Source of the DNA: Adineta steineri
Lineage: Eukaryota; Rotifera; Eurotatoria; Adinetida; Adinetidae
Length of the DNA stretch: 64,000 nucleotides
Assembly (NCBI GenBank): GCA_905250115.1
Contig: CAJNOI010000080.1
Span: 1 to 64,000 of the forward strand
Reading direction: 5' to 3'
Part shown: positions 28,231 through 40,698 of the stretch, piece after piece
Layout: each line of letters begins with the position of its first letter
How positions within the stretch are numbered: the first letter of the stretch is position 1
Translations under genes and position numbers: made by a program
The notes under the pieces: model-generated
Seen by the model: the letters and a program-made list of their open reading frames with translations, nothing else
Databases searched by the model: none
Told to the model about the DNA's origin: nothing

Positions 28231-29095
28231 AAGATGCGCCGGTGACTGACAGTGACAACATTAGAATATAGAATTTGAATATGTATTAATCACTACTGTT
28301 CGAATAAATCCAATAGAAAAGAATCAATCCACTGGAGAATTAATTAATAATGAAGACTCGAATACAAGTGAATGCTGCAGGATCGAAATGCATGTCAAAC
28401 AGACCCGCTAAGAAAGAATGAATACTTTGAGATATTATTTCAGCATGCAGTGATTAAAAAAGGTTTTTTGATAAAAATATGTTAATCAAATAGATTTGAT
28501 AAGAGAAAATTGGTTTGTAGACAAATTATCCTAAGACGAAATAATATCGCATAGAAATTACAAAGCTTTAGCAAAATATGATATAGAAAAAGTATCTAGG
28601 ATGTTGAAATAAATCCAAAAAATAAATCCCTGTATCCCTTCCTCCGACATCTAGCGAAAGAAAGGTATCAGTTACATTAAAGCATAGAGGATTATCTCAG
28701 GAATATTTATTTTGGTACTGATTATACTTAGAACAGTTTACGTTTCTAGTGCATAAGAGCAGCAGTCAATATTTTAGGGAAATTTCCCAGAAATTATCCT
28801 AGATTTGGTGAATTTTCCATAAAAGTCTGTCGTTCTTACTGACAGCTGCTAATTGTATTTGTTTTTGTGCTTGTCAAGAAAGAAGAACTTATTACTGCGT
28901 TTTCTAATGACTTCCGTAAGTTAGGTATAGAATAAGACGTGTTAGTTAGTCATATGAATAATCCTCTGGACTAAAACATTTGTAATTGATTGTTACTTGA
29001 CAGACTGGAATACACGCGGGAAATTTCCAAGCGGAAGTACTTACGCAAAACGCCTCTCTAAAGGAAACGGAAGTTTTTTTCTCCAAATAGCGCCC

Positions 29096-29110
29096 AATAT
29101 ATATATATAT
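29096..29110 (+). promoter_or_regulatory. TATA-like core promoter
   Basis: A (TA)n run, CCAATATATATATATATGGG, sits about 75-85 bp upstream of the ATG at 29183, a fitting place for a TATA box with a short 5' UTR. Confidence 0.4.
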
Positions 29111-29182
29111 GGGTCTAACTTTCACTACAACATAATTCGCATTTTCTCAAAAACAACAAAGAAAACAAACATAATAATTGTT

Positions 29183-30378
29183 ATGCAACAATCTTTGGCA
29201 TACCTCTCTTTAGGTTTGGTCGTATTATGTGTTTTTACACAGGTAAGATGTTCGAGCTTTATTCTGACTAATGTCTTTTGCATCTTTGATTTTCAAAAAA
29301 AATAGGCTTTATCACTTCGTCAACCAGAAATTGATCGTCAAAGACGAGCCGTCACTGAAGAGAATCAAGAACAGCTAAGTAAGTGAAATCGACTACGATT
29401 GCTATCTTTTTTCATATATGTCACGCACCTAACTCTATTATTTGTTTCATCTAGATGCTGAACAAGACCAAGCTCAAGGTAACAAAGAAGTTACACAGAT
29501 GACTCCTTCTATTAGCACCACGGCTTCCAGTGATGTCAAATCAGAAGAAGACGGAAAGAAAAATTCATTTGAAGATGCACCTTGGTATCAGCAGTGCAAA
29601 GCAAATATGGAATTCTATTCTAATCAACGAAAACCAGAGGGTATGTTTGTTGTTTTAGTTTTATGCTTATATCTCTAACTGAAATACTTTTCTTTGTTTT
29701 TTTTTAAAGATAAATCGGAAAATATGCCGATTTTAAGTTCTGGTAAGATTCATTTTCCTTTCAACAATGAGTCTGTTCTGACTCTACTATTAATTTAAGT
29801 AAGCATACAACTTTGATTTGCTTATAGGAATGGCTTTAACGCATTTGGTTTTCAAAAATCATCGTGGTACAAACGTCGAATTGTTTAAAACTCAAAATGG
29901 TATGGGTCAGGAGCCACAACTTGTTGCAACCTTAGCACCTGGGTAAGTGCAAGTAGCAAAAAACATACGAAAAGTCGTTCGTGATGTTTTATCGATCAAA
30001 TCATCTAAATTTTCCTTTTTTTACATTAGACAAACACACGATGAATATTTACTGGATGGCTGGGCGGGTAACTTCTCAAATGGTGCGCCCGGAAAAAATA
30101 CCTTGTTTGAAATAAGTATACGAACGGATGATAAAAATCAAATTTACTATGATTTGAGCAATGTTGATGGAAGTGATGGAGTAATGAGTGTTCAAGCTCC
30201 GGATGGGTAAGTGATTTTGACATTAAAAAAATAATTAAAACTATGAATACTTTCTTTTCATTTCGATGTTAGGTCATCTCTTCAATCTCCGAAAGATGCT
30301 TATCAATACTCGACAGATGATACAAAAACTCATGGCGATGGAGGCCAAACTGGAGCATACGTCATCGGATTTCATTGA
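29183..30378 (+). CDS. Secreted 249-aa protein, possibly thaumatin-like beta-sandwich
   Basis: Seven exons (29183-29242, 29306-29378, 29455-29640, 29710-29742, 29828-29942, 30030-30206, 30273-30378) join in frame to 249 aa. Exon 1 is exactly a signal peptide (MQQSLAYLSLGLVVLCVFTQ). A polar, possibly processed stretch follows (IDRQRRAVTEENQEQ ... DAPWYQQCKANMEFYSNQRK). The C-terminal domain (about residue 120 on) looks like a beta-sandwich: MALTHLVFKNHRGTNVELF, FEISIRTDDKNQIYYDLSNV, DGSDGVMSVQAPDG. The pattern YYDLSNVDG resembles thaumatin-like and BYS1-like secreted proteins, but the usual set of cysteines is absent. The family call is tentative; secretion and exon structure are firm. Confidence 0.8.
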
Positions 30379-33041
30379 ATAAAAGAAGAAAGAAAATGAC
30401 ATTATTTTAAAAATTTTAAGAAACCCCGTTTTTCCCCAATTGTGTGAATGTAGTGAGGTTTGAAGTTTATTTTAATCAAGTTTTAATACAAGTTCATAAT
30501 CTAGAAAAAAGAGATTGCACATCTACCAATCTCTGACTTTCTAATACTTCTTAGACACAGATTCTTGATTGTGTTAGTTCGAATAACTGAAGAAGAATAA
30601 CAGAATGGCAAAACAATCAGTATATTCTTTCAAAAAAACTTGAAAATGTTAACAATGAATCAAATTTGATTAGATAATTGAATGATTTTGTGTCGATGCC
30701 GTAATATATCAGAAGCGTTCTTTCTCTAAAGCACAGTGGTAAAGTTAGACGGATGTGATTAGATTATTCGTTATTTACCTCTATTTACAGCCACACATCT
30801 ATATCCACGTCATCCACAATCTCAAGATACGAAAGCTGAAAACTCTATATATCGACGAACGAGCTAGAACAAAAAAGGAACGCACTAAAAAGAAAATATA
30901 TATGAATGGACTAGGAAAAATCCAAAGACCCTACGACAAAAAAAACATGACACATGAGGAAGAGCACTAGAATAATATGTGTAGGAATTATCCAAATAAA
31001 AGAAAGGAAAGGAAAGAAGATATATGTATATATGTCTTGCATATGATCTGTACGAGAATTAGAGAAAGAAAGGAAAGAAAGAAATATCCAACATCGGTGA
31101 ATATGCATTATAACAATTATTGTTTTCTAATTTCCTTTCGTCATCGTATTAGATGGATCCAGCTTATATTTCTAGTAAGTGTGATTTTTTTTTACACTTG
31201 AGAATTCTCACAAGCATTTGTTTAACGAATTTATTCTATCTTCTTTTTCTTTTTATGTCAAATATTTCAACTTGGCTTTTGTCGACATATTCACTTCTTC
31301 ACCTGAAAACAAATTTGTGGATGTGACTCTCTTCTTCACCTATCCTCAACTTCGAAATTTCTTATTCATTCAGATGATTATCCGCAAATCTATTTTATTT
31401 CATTTTCGAACATCTTTAACATTGAATAAAATAAGATTAAGATACATTGAAGAATATATCATTCCGCGTTAAATCAACACACAGATCAACGAAAAATTAT
31501 CTTTTATTCTAATTTGTTTTCAATTCAGATAGAAAACATTTCTTTTCAAAACAAATTATTAAATCGTATTTGTTAATATCGAAAGAAATCGATGTCATCG
31601 TATCCGTTCCTTTTTTGGAATAACAATTTCATTAATTCGTATTGACGAGTATATCCTTTAAGAAGTTTTCTTTTTTGTTTGAGGGTGAGGATGTGGGTAT
31701 GAGCGTGGGTGAAAGAGACGATAGAAACACACAAACCCACACCCACATCCTCAAGTCAACAAAAATAAATGAAATGAAAAGATTGTCTCTTTATTTAATC
31801 ATTTGTCAAACACAGATAAAAACATTGTCCTTTCAATTTTTCGAATCTCAATGATCTTCAAATAAACGATAAAGTAAAAGTGAATAAAGAATTAATTGTT
31901 AAATATTCTCGTATCACTCGACTAATAATTAACAGAACAGTGATGAAATACATTTTCAAAATGTTATCAGATAATTAAATATTTTTCTCACATCTGTTCA
32001 CGTTTCATCACTGAGATGAAATATAAATGAATAAAACAGCAAATCAGTTTTTATTAAAATAATCAACGACAAAGAAACACTTCATTCTTCATTCTTTTGT
32101 CTATTGGATAAAATAAATAATCGGAATCAACATTTTCAATGTTCAAATTCTTTTCTTTTCTTTTTCATTGTGAAAAAAGAAAAAAATGAAATTTCTATTC
32201 AATTATTTGTTTTCTAATATTGAATAAAATATTTGATCTTTTCACATTTCACAAGAAAAATGTAATGGAAGATCATTTTCATTGTGAACAAATGTTTTGA
32301 GAATAAAGGAGATTTTCTCTTTAGACGTTTAGACTCAAGCAGAAGAGATTTATTTTATCAAATTGATCAATTCTCTAAGAATAGATATACTCGAATTATT
32401 TCTTTTTCTTTTTCAAATTTTCAGATGAACTTGTGTTTGAAAAATTGTCTTGACATCTTTTAGTTTTCTTATAGAAATCTGAAATGAAAATGATAGAAAT
32501 GAATCGAATCAAAGAAAAAAGAAAAAAACATGAATCGATGATGATGTGAAGATAAAAATGAGAATCGAGAAAATGTCAAACTGATTTTGAATGAAAAATA
32601 TTTTGGTGAACGAATTTATTTAATTCACAAAAACAAAACAAGAAATTAAAAATTTCACAAACAAAATCTTTAACATTTTGTTTTTTTTTTATTTCTTTTC
32701 AAAAATCAATTTAATGAAGAAAACTTCGTTTAGGATGAATTTCATTTAACAAAATTCACAATTTTTCATTGAACTTCAATTTCAAAAGATGAAAATTTCA
32801 AAAGCTTTTATTGAAATTTAAACAAAAACATTCAAAAATTGATTTTTTCTCTGAAATTATTCGAATAATTTTTACAAAAGATTTTCACAAATTTAAATTA
32901 TTTTTGTTTTTCATCTGTACTAATTTTTTTCATAAAAAACAAAAACATCGGTTAATCAAAAATTCTTCTTTATTTTTATTTCAAAATTCGATTTTTTTCT
33001 TTTTATTCTCACAAAATTCATTTGATCAAAAAGAAAATATT
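30379..33041. other. Intergenic spacer with one telomere-like hairpin
   Basis: About 2.7 kb. Apart from the hairpin at 31679-31755 I see no gene or RNA. From about 31,900 on, the sequence is built almost wholly of short A/T words such as GAAAA, TTTTC and TCAAA, a style shared with the far side of the NHL gene (33960-35080). Confidence 0.45.
31679..31755. repeat. Telomere-like hairpin element, clear terminal inverted repeats
   Basis: One of the cleanest copies. It starts TTGAGGGTGAGGATGTGGG and ends CCCACACCCACATCCTCAA, with a middle of about 35 bp containing AGAGACGATAGAAACAC. The outer TTGAGG/CCTCAA ends match exactly. Confidence 0.7.
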
Positions 33042-33957
33042 TTAATCAGGACATTTTTCATATTTTAATATTCGATGATTCACCTGATCTGCAACATAAA
33101 GATTCTCTTCGTCATCAAATGATAAATCTCTGGGAGCAGCCAACTGATTTAAATTTTCTCCTTCTCCATTTCCCCCAACAACAATTTCACCTTCTGCATT
33201 TCCTTCACACCAACGCACCACTCGATGATTGTAAAGATCTGCTACATAGATTCGACCCAAATGATCAACAATCACCCCTTGTGGAAGAGACAATTGTTTG
33301 AGACTATTTCCTTGACCATTTCCGCCAGCAACAACAATTCCTTCCTTTGCATTTTTTTTCCATTTCATCACACGATGATTATGTTTATCTGATACATAAA
33401 GAGAATCATCTTCATCAACAAAGTTAAAAGAAGGAGTATTAAGTTGATTGAGTTGATCTCCTATTCCATTTCCACCTGCGACAATTGTTCCTCTTTCATC
33501 TCCTTCTTTCCATCGTCTCACTTCACCTCTCTCCATATCAGAAACATACATAAATCCATTTTTGTCCATTGACAGACCAAAACACAAAATATCAGAAATG
33601 AGAATTTGTTCTTCTCTTTCATTTTCACGAAAACATCGGATTACTCGTCTGTTCATGAAATCAGAAATGATGAAAGAATTATTTTGTTTATCAAAAAGAG
33701 CATCTCTTGGACGATTCAATTGATCATTTCTGTCTCCTTGACCATTTCCACCAGCAACGATTTGTCCTTTGTTCGAATGATATTTCCATTCAACAATACG
33801 ATCGTTCCAACAATCAGTAATGAAAATATTGTTGTCATGATCAATAAAAATCCCCATAGGATGATAGAGTTGATTTAATTGATTTCCAAGTCCATTTCCC
33901 CCCGCACAAATAATTCCATTTTGTTTGAATTTGTTAAATTTTGTTTTGTTTTTTTCT
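33042..33957 (-). CDS. NHL-repeat beta-propeller protein, 5' end not found
   Basis: An open frame of about 305 codons ending at TAA 33042-33044 and bounded on its 5' side by a splice acceptor near 33958. It contains six NHL-type repeats, each about 48 aa: GGNGxGxxxNQLxxP followed by a strand and YVAD or YVSD-x-x-NHRV-x-x-W. Examples are NQLYHPMGIFIDHDNNIF, SLPQGVIVDHLGRIYVADLY and NLYVADQVNHRILKYEKCPD at the C-terminus. Six repeats fit a closed six-bladed propeller, a binding scaffold rather than an enzyme. I could not find an upstream exon with a signal peptide or start in 33960-35100, so the gene may have a short distant first exon or may have lost its 5' end. Confidence 0.8.
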
Positions 33958-35524
33958 AAAAATGTAAAAAAAGTTGAATTTTACTGAAATAAAGTTGTGA
34001 AAATGTTCATTTTTGATGAAAATGAAAAAGAAAAGAAAAGAAAAAATTGAATCTAAAAAATTAAAATTAAAAAAAATAAAATTTTGTTTTTTTGAATTCA
34101 AAAACTGCTCAAAATAAAACATTTGGATTGAGAAAGATATTTTTTGTGAAAATTAAAGCTTTAGTTTTGATTTTGAAAAGAAAGAATGTTTTATTTTTTA
34201 AATAAAGTGAAGGAATTGAAATGTTTTCTTTCTTTTGTTAGAACGCAGATAAATTCGGATGAAAAATATTTGACCAAAAATAAGTTCTTCGATTTTGCTG
34301 TTTTGATCAGCAAGAATTGTCATTTTGAAAAAACTAAATTTTGATGCAAAATGAATAGAAAAACGACGAAAATTTTCGTAAAAATCGCTGAAAAAGATGT
34401 TTTTTTAAAATTATTCAACGATCGAAAATAGAGAAAATTAAAGAAACTCGAATAAAGTTTTAAATTTCTCTTCAAAATTTCTTTAAATCTTGATGCAACT
34501 CAGTTTTTATCTTTTCTCAAAGTTTTGAAAATCAAAAATAAAAAGATTTTCAACAAATTTTTCTTAAGTTAAATCAAAAATCAATTCAAATCAACAAACT
34601 TTGACAACAAAAAAATCTTTTCTATTTTCTTCGTTCGACAAAAAGCTTCTCAACAGAATTTCAATTTCAACACTTTTTGATTAAGAAAATTGGTTTTTTC
34701 CCTTCAGGCGAAAAAAGATTTTGTTAAATTCTTTGTTGAGAAAATGTCGAAGTCAATCCAACTTGAAATTTCTCTAATAAAAAAAGACATTCTCTTCAAC
34801 ATTTTCACTTAAAATTAACAAAACAAATTTTCTTGGAATATCATTTTGAAGTTTCTCTTCATCGATAAAAAAGTCTTGTCACAAAAAAAAATTTGAAGAA
34901 TCTAAGAAGAAAAATTTTAGAGAAAGACGTGTCCTTTAAACGATTTCAATCTCAATTAATTAAATTGATGAAAATTTCTTAGAAAAGAGAAGTGTTTTTT
35001 ATTGATTTTCTCGTAGAAACAAAAAAGATTATTTAATTTGATAAATATTTTGACGAACAGAAATCGAAATACACCTCTCTTTTGTTAAACTAAACATATA
35101 TTTCTATCAAAATCACGCCATAGTGTAGTTTTCAGTTCATCTGGTTGTGTTAAAAAAAATAGAGATGCCTTTTCTATCTATATCTATGTTTAAATAATAT
35201 ACAACTGAATAATTCAGATCAAACTATTCAAGAAGAGAGGAAGACACATCTGACTATGAATGAGGGGAAGCAGCAAAGAGTTAGGGTCAGTATTACTTGG
35301 ATTGAATAGTTGAATTCATATGAACTAAACAGATTAGCGTAATACATTTGAAAAGACAAAAAGAGATATATAAGTAGTTTATGAGACCAAAAAATTTGTT
35401 TTGTTATTAATATCTGGAATTCAATTCTATCTAGAATACTATGTAACAAAGAGATGAGTTGCTTTACAATATACTTCAGACAGATAGTCATAATTTAATT
35501 AATTACTGTTTGTGATGGTAGATT
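33958..35524. other. AT-rich spacer, no gene recognised
   Basis: About 1.5 kb upstream (5') of the NHL exon on the minus strand. It is very A/T-rich with a limited word set (GAAAA, AAATTT, TTTCTT). One short ORF at 33934-34122 is Phe/Asn-rich and looks like composition, not a protein. Any first exon of the NHL gene should be here. Confidence 0.4.
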
Positions 35525-38433
35525 CTATCTTTTCAGTGTAGCGAATAACTTACCTGTTATTTCAACATCTGGTAAAAAAGCCTTAGCGATCTTTGAATTT
35601 CTTTTGCAACTAAATAAAGAAAGAATATTATTTGATTTCGGAAATATGTGGATATTTTTCGAAAACTAACCAGTTGATAAATTCTTCCTCTATCACCATA
35701 TCGTCTTTATTTTTGCTACAGATTTTCATAATTTGTTCAGCAACGCATTTGGCTTCACCTTTATTGATTGCTGATGGACCATTATTGAGTTCTGCTACAA
35801 CTTCAATAAACCTAATGATTTTTCTAATACCAATGTTTCCAGAACAATCATAATCACAAACAGAAAATACCTAAGTACAAAGATAATACTGACATTTATT
35901 CGAATAAAAATCTATCGCAAACCAGATGAAGTCGCTTTATTAAATCGCCTGGATGTGTAATAGCAACGACAGTCATAAACTCCATAAAGTTTATTTTACC
36001 GCTTTTGTCCTTATCAATCACTTGAAATACAAAATCACAAAATTTTGTCGGATCACCTCTAAATATCAATATATTATGTGAAATATGAATGTTTACAAAT
36101 ATTATACTTCATTCATATTAACTGACAGAGATGGGCAAGTCATTTTTCAAGTCAAGCTGAAGAAACCTTTGTAACTTTTCTCACATAAAGGATATGGTTT
36201 TGGTTCTCATCTTATTAAATTCAGAATTTTCCTAGCTACAAAATGACATATTATGGTTAAGATTTTTTTTTATCAAAACTTGTGTAATGCCTTCGACAAG
36301 TCATGACTTGACTTGACCTAACAAATTTAGCTCACCTTCTTCAAGTCATGACTTGTCGAAGGCATTACACAAGTTTTGATAAAAAAAAATCTTAACCATA
36401 ATATGTCATTTTGTAGCTAGGAAAATTCTGAATTTAATAAGATGAGAACCAAACCCATATCCTTTATGTGAGAAAAGTTACAAAGGTTTCTTCAGCTTGA
36501 CTTGAAAAATGACTTGCCCATCTCTGTTAACTGATAAACTTACTTTGGAAAAAGTTTTCTTAATTCACATATGAAATGTTCTTCATCCAGTTCACCATCA
36601 GGACTTAACATAAAAGCATTGTAAAGAATCAAGAAAAGTTCAAATTACTCGTGAACTTACTAATCATTCACAAATTGTTTGTGCCAGTCTTTAACACGGT
36701 CTTCTTCCAACATGGAATTCTCGTTCAAAATTAGATCAATTTGTTTTCGCGAAAGTTTGCCTAAATGAATTTTAATTATATTAGTGCTGTGATCTAATAG
36801 CGAATCTTTTAAAAGCACTCATTTTAAATATTCGAATTAATTCACAAAAATGTAATGAAATATATTTTGCTATTCAGTAAATAATAAACTTACTCAGTGA
36901 TTCTTTGTAGAAATCTTTTGATTTTATTGTTGCTCTTGTTGCATAATAAATAACAGAATTAATTGGTTTGTTTTTTAAACGTGGATGTAAATCATAATCA
37001 ATAACCCTAAATTTATCTTTATTATTTTCCGTGTCTTGTTCATTTTTCTTTATACTAATAAAATATCTCATTTGTTTTAATGAATTTTCTTCATCTTCCT
37101 CTTGCCATTTTTCACATATATGTAATAAATGAACATCATTATCATAAAAATCTTGTAGAAAATCTTCAATTGAAGTAATGTTTGTTAATAATTCTTTTTT
37201 ATCCGGACTAATTCTTTTTAATGTTTTTATTTTCGTTTTTATTTTTTCGTTTTCATCCAAAAAGTTTTCAACTGATTCAGGTGAACATGGATGTTTACTG
37301 AAATTATCAATAAGTTCGATCATTTTTGATTCTTCAGCTGAATCACTGCGAATATCAACTAATAAACTTGATAAATCACGTTTTAATTTTAATTCTTCTT
37401 CATTAAAATCTGATAATTTCTTTTTGACTAAGTCATACCATTGACGAGGAAGAAATTCTTTCCATGGATTAATCTCATCTAAAAAATCATTTAATTTTCT
37501 TTGTTCATCATTCATTTGTTCAAAAATATTCTCAATTCGATTAACAATTTGTATCGATACTTCTTTTACCATTCTAATAGAAAAAGAAACAAGTTAAATA
37601 CAACAATGCATGTGAAAAATTTGTTCGACTAACCTAGTAATTTTTCGTTCAAATTTAGTCATTTCTGCAATTTGTTTTAAAGAACATAGAATAAATGTGA
37701 GTTGCTGTCCTTTCCCATCATTCAATGATTTGATCATTGATGGAACATTTTGATAAACTTCCATGACTCCATCAATAGTGCGTGGACAATTCTCAATTAA
37801 TACATCACCAGAAAAGCTTATTCTTAATGATTCAAGGTCGGCCTTTTGTTCATTATTATATTTTAAATTTGCTTCCCCACTAATACTAAATGCAGGGTTT
37901 GCAAGAGTTGCTGCCAATGTACCTTCAATTCGTTTTACATCATCATTTTTTTCCACTATTCGTTCAAATGTAGCAGCTACATTGGCTCCCCATATAATTC
38001 CAATAACGACATGTGTTACATCGGGATTGTCAAATGCATGTGAAGAAAAATATTCATGTAGACCTTTCGTTGATACTTGTAGATCTTCTTGTTTTGTTTT
38101 TGCTTTATATATAAACGTAGCTCGAACAGTATGACTATTTGTTTTTGTTTGTTTTAAATATTTTGCTGATCCTTCGATTTTTAGTAATCCTGCCATTAAA
38201 GCTAATTTTAAATTAGCTTCAATATTTAAATTATCGAATGTTTCTTTTTGTGAACTATGAAAATCAAGCCAATAGCTTACATTAGCACAATCGCTACGTT
38301 TTATAAATGCGTCTGGTAATACGTCATTAAATAAGTTTCCCATTACGAATTGATCTGTACGAATATCGTACAGTGAACCTATGTTTCCAGAACGCCCAAT
38401 TGCTTGTCGTTCAATTAAACCACTTGAACTCAT
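35525..38433 (-). CDS. Stonustoxin-like (MACPF/CDC-type) protein fused to a neuronal-calcium-sensor EF-hand module
   Basis: Seven exons (37634-38433, 36894-37573, 36661-36760, 36544-36603, 35923-36058, 35671-35870, 35525-35609) stay in frame throughout, giving 686 aa. Residues 1 to about 480 match the SNTX/verrucotoxin-like family: MSSSGLIERQAIGRSGNIGS, LYDIRTDQFVMGN, GLLKIEGSAKYL, VTHVVIGIIWGANVAATFER, then helical and thioredoxin-like parts ending near ATIKSKDFYKESLS. The rest matches NCS-1/recoverin: KLSRKQIDLIL, WHKQFVND, DGELDEEHF, GDPTKFCDFVFQVIDKDKSG (canonical EF loop DKDKSGKINFME), VFSVCDYDCSGNIGIRKIIR, NKDDMVIEEEF. SNTX-like genes are common in animals outside venoms. The gene looks whole. 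The last codons read through a possible GTAAG donor, so the final exon end is less certain. Confidence 0.85.
36118..36534. mobile_element. hAT-type foldback MITE with 8-bp target duplication
   Basis: A 401-bp element (36126-36526) flanked by the 8-bp direct repeat TTAACTGA (36118-36125 and 36527-36534). It begins CAGAGATGGGCAAGTCA and ends TGACTTGCCCATCTCTG, fitting the hAT terminal consensus CAGRGNNGGGCAA. Almost the whole element is an inverted repeat: two arms of about 186 bp (36126-36311, 36341-36526) around a 29-bp centre, with one arm mismatch noted (near 36200 versus 36453). It has no coding capacity. It sits in the intron between the two exons of the EF-hand part. The near-identical arms and perfect target duplication indicate a recent insertion. 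Confidence 0.93.
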
Positions 38434-38502
38434 GATAATTTTTTCACTATAACATAAATTTAGAAAAATATTAAACAGTTTCAAATCATTTTCTATATGG
38501 AC

Positions 38503-38573
38503 TAGAGGGTGGGTGTGGGTGTGAATCTTCTCATAACCTACACTCTTATCTACACGCACACCTACGCCCGCTC
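38503..38573. repeat. Telomere-like hairpin element
   Basis: G-rich arm TAGAGGGTGGGTGTGGGTGTG and C-rich arm with CTACACTCTTATCTACACGC and ACACCTACGCCC, separated by a short AT-containing middle. It lies about 70 bp upstream of the SNTX-like start codon. Confidence 0.5.
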
Positions 38574-40658
38574 CACGGACTCGTGCAGTACGGTGGATTC
38601 TTATGGATTCCTTGAGTTCCGTGCGTTTGGTCGATTCTAGTTGATTTATAGGTTCACAAGTCCACAATAGTTCCAAACTCCCAGAACCTGGATACATCTG
38701 TTTTTCTCAATGATTTAAATGTAAAACTTACCCGAATAAAATTGTTCAAATGAAATGATTTAAAAAAATTGTAATAGTTTGTAAATTTCGGATGGTTTTG
38801 TGTATGTGTGTGACTGAATGTTCTGTTCGCGAAATAATTCGTCTAGTTTGTTTTATAAAGTAACAATATTTGTGACATTTTTCTCTTTTCTTTGCAGCTA
38901 CGTATTTTATTGCGAAAGAATGTGCAAAGATTGAAAAGAAGACATTGAAGGTCTTCAATAAATAAAAAATGTTATTGGAAAGAAAGCAAAAAAGAATTCA
39001 TATAAAATGAAATGGATTTTTGAGCTGTCCAGTCAAATATTGTTGATAGAAACCTGTATTCTTCATAATGAAAGCTAAATATGTCTTCGAAAAAACAAAA
39101 ACAAAAATCTGATAAAATAGAATGAATTATGTTATTCGTTTGAATGAATTTTATCGACAGTCGTAGATCGTCGACACCATATTGAGAGTGTTGATGTCTG
39201 ATGTATCCTTCATATAGAAGTATTTGAAACCAAAAACTAATTGTGAAGAGTGATTTAATTTGATTTTTTGATGAATTGTGAAAACCATTTCTTAATTGAA
39301 GTTAAAAACGAAATCTTTGGATGAATATTGATTAGATTTTGATTATTTCACTTCTTTTTTTCATTACATTCAAGGATTTTATTCATAAGAATAACAAAAA
39401 TTTCATGTTGCAAATAAATAAAAAATCTTTATGTAAACAGTTTTTCACAAACAAATTCCTCACTCGATTTCGATTTCATTTTCTTCATCTTCTTCAATTG
39501 AGAGACCATGATGTTTTTCTTCTCGATTCTTTTTTCGTCTTTTCAATGTCAGTAAAAGATTTAGAAAATTAATCAATATTTCATTTATTTTTCTCTTACT
39601 TTATTATATTTTATATGAAAAATTAAATATTTCAATTTATGCTCCATAATTATGTATATATATTGATAGAGCAAAAGAAATATGTTCTCTTCGCTCACCC
39701 TTTTTCTCGATTGAATCTATAAGTAACTTTTAGAAGTTATTTTCTAATTGATCATATATAGTTGAATCGCCATTTCTATTTGAATTTGAAATAAACATCT
39801 GATAACAACATCAAATACATTTGGAAAGAAAACGAATGTTAATTTGTAGTGTTTCATTGATAATAAGTCGAAATATTATTTTAATTAAACGATGAACATC
39901 ATAGGAATCGATTTTATTTGTAGAGAAATGCTTTTAAATAACATTTGATTACAGTTTTGTGTTTCTTTAAAATATTTCGATATGAGATGTCGATGAACAA
40001 AGAAATGATGAAAAATAGTTTTTATTCTTATTCATTGATAATAATTTCTTCTTAAAGTAAAGGAATTGTTAATTTATTTTGTAGTTGTTGTTGATCGAAT
40101 AAAATTAAAATAAGAATCGTGAACGCATTATTATTTTCGTTCAATATTCTCAAATTGAATATTACTTATTATCAAGATTCACTTATTTTTGTCATTGTTA
40201 ATAATTTGAATAATTCTTTTTTGAATTAAAATAATGTCACGAATTCGAATTTAAAGTTAAAATTTCGATGTGATGAATATTTATTGTTTTGTAGATTTTT
40301 ATTTATTTAGTTTGAATATAAATTCTCTAAAAATAATCCAATTTCTTTAAGTGACATCACCAGTTTTGTTGAGAAAGTCAATTTTTAATAGGAAGAATTT
40401 GAAATTCTTTTTTGAAGATCATTAAGAAATAGTTTTTCGTTGAGAATCTGATCATCTACTCAATTCATATTAGTAATTAAAAAAATATATTGATCATTTG
40501 TATGAGAATATCGATTTTTATTAACTTTGTGCAAAAAATTATTTTCATCCGAATGTTGATTTTATAAATGAAAAATAAAGAATATTTATTATAAAATTAA
40601 ATTGAGAATATTCGGTAACAATAAATACGAATTGATCTCGATTGAATTGTATGACTGA

Positions 40659-40698
40659 TTGGGTGTGGGTATCTAAGTATCATGTACCCACACCCAAA
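40659..40698. repeat. Telomere-like hairpin, short perfect form
   Basis: TTGGGTGTGGGTA and TACCCACACCCAA pair perfectly over 13 bp around a loop of about 13 bp. The shortest and most exact copy in the window. Confidence 0.65.

Larger units (their letters stand above)
26916..29182. other. Intergenic spacer with two telomere-like hairpins
   Basis: About 2.3 kb between divergent ADK and the 29183 gene. It holds telomere-like hairpin copies at 28001-28070 and 28171-28230. Patches of less AT-rich sequence (27650-27950, 28600-28700) may be eroded repeats; I cannot name them. A TATA run lies just before the 29183 gene. Confidence 0.5.

Noticed and set aside
37594-38697. N-terminal extension of the SNTX-like ORF up to 38697
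   Set aside because: The added 88 residues are translated from a telomere-like hairpin and a GC-rich leader; MSSSG at 38433 matches the family start.
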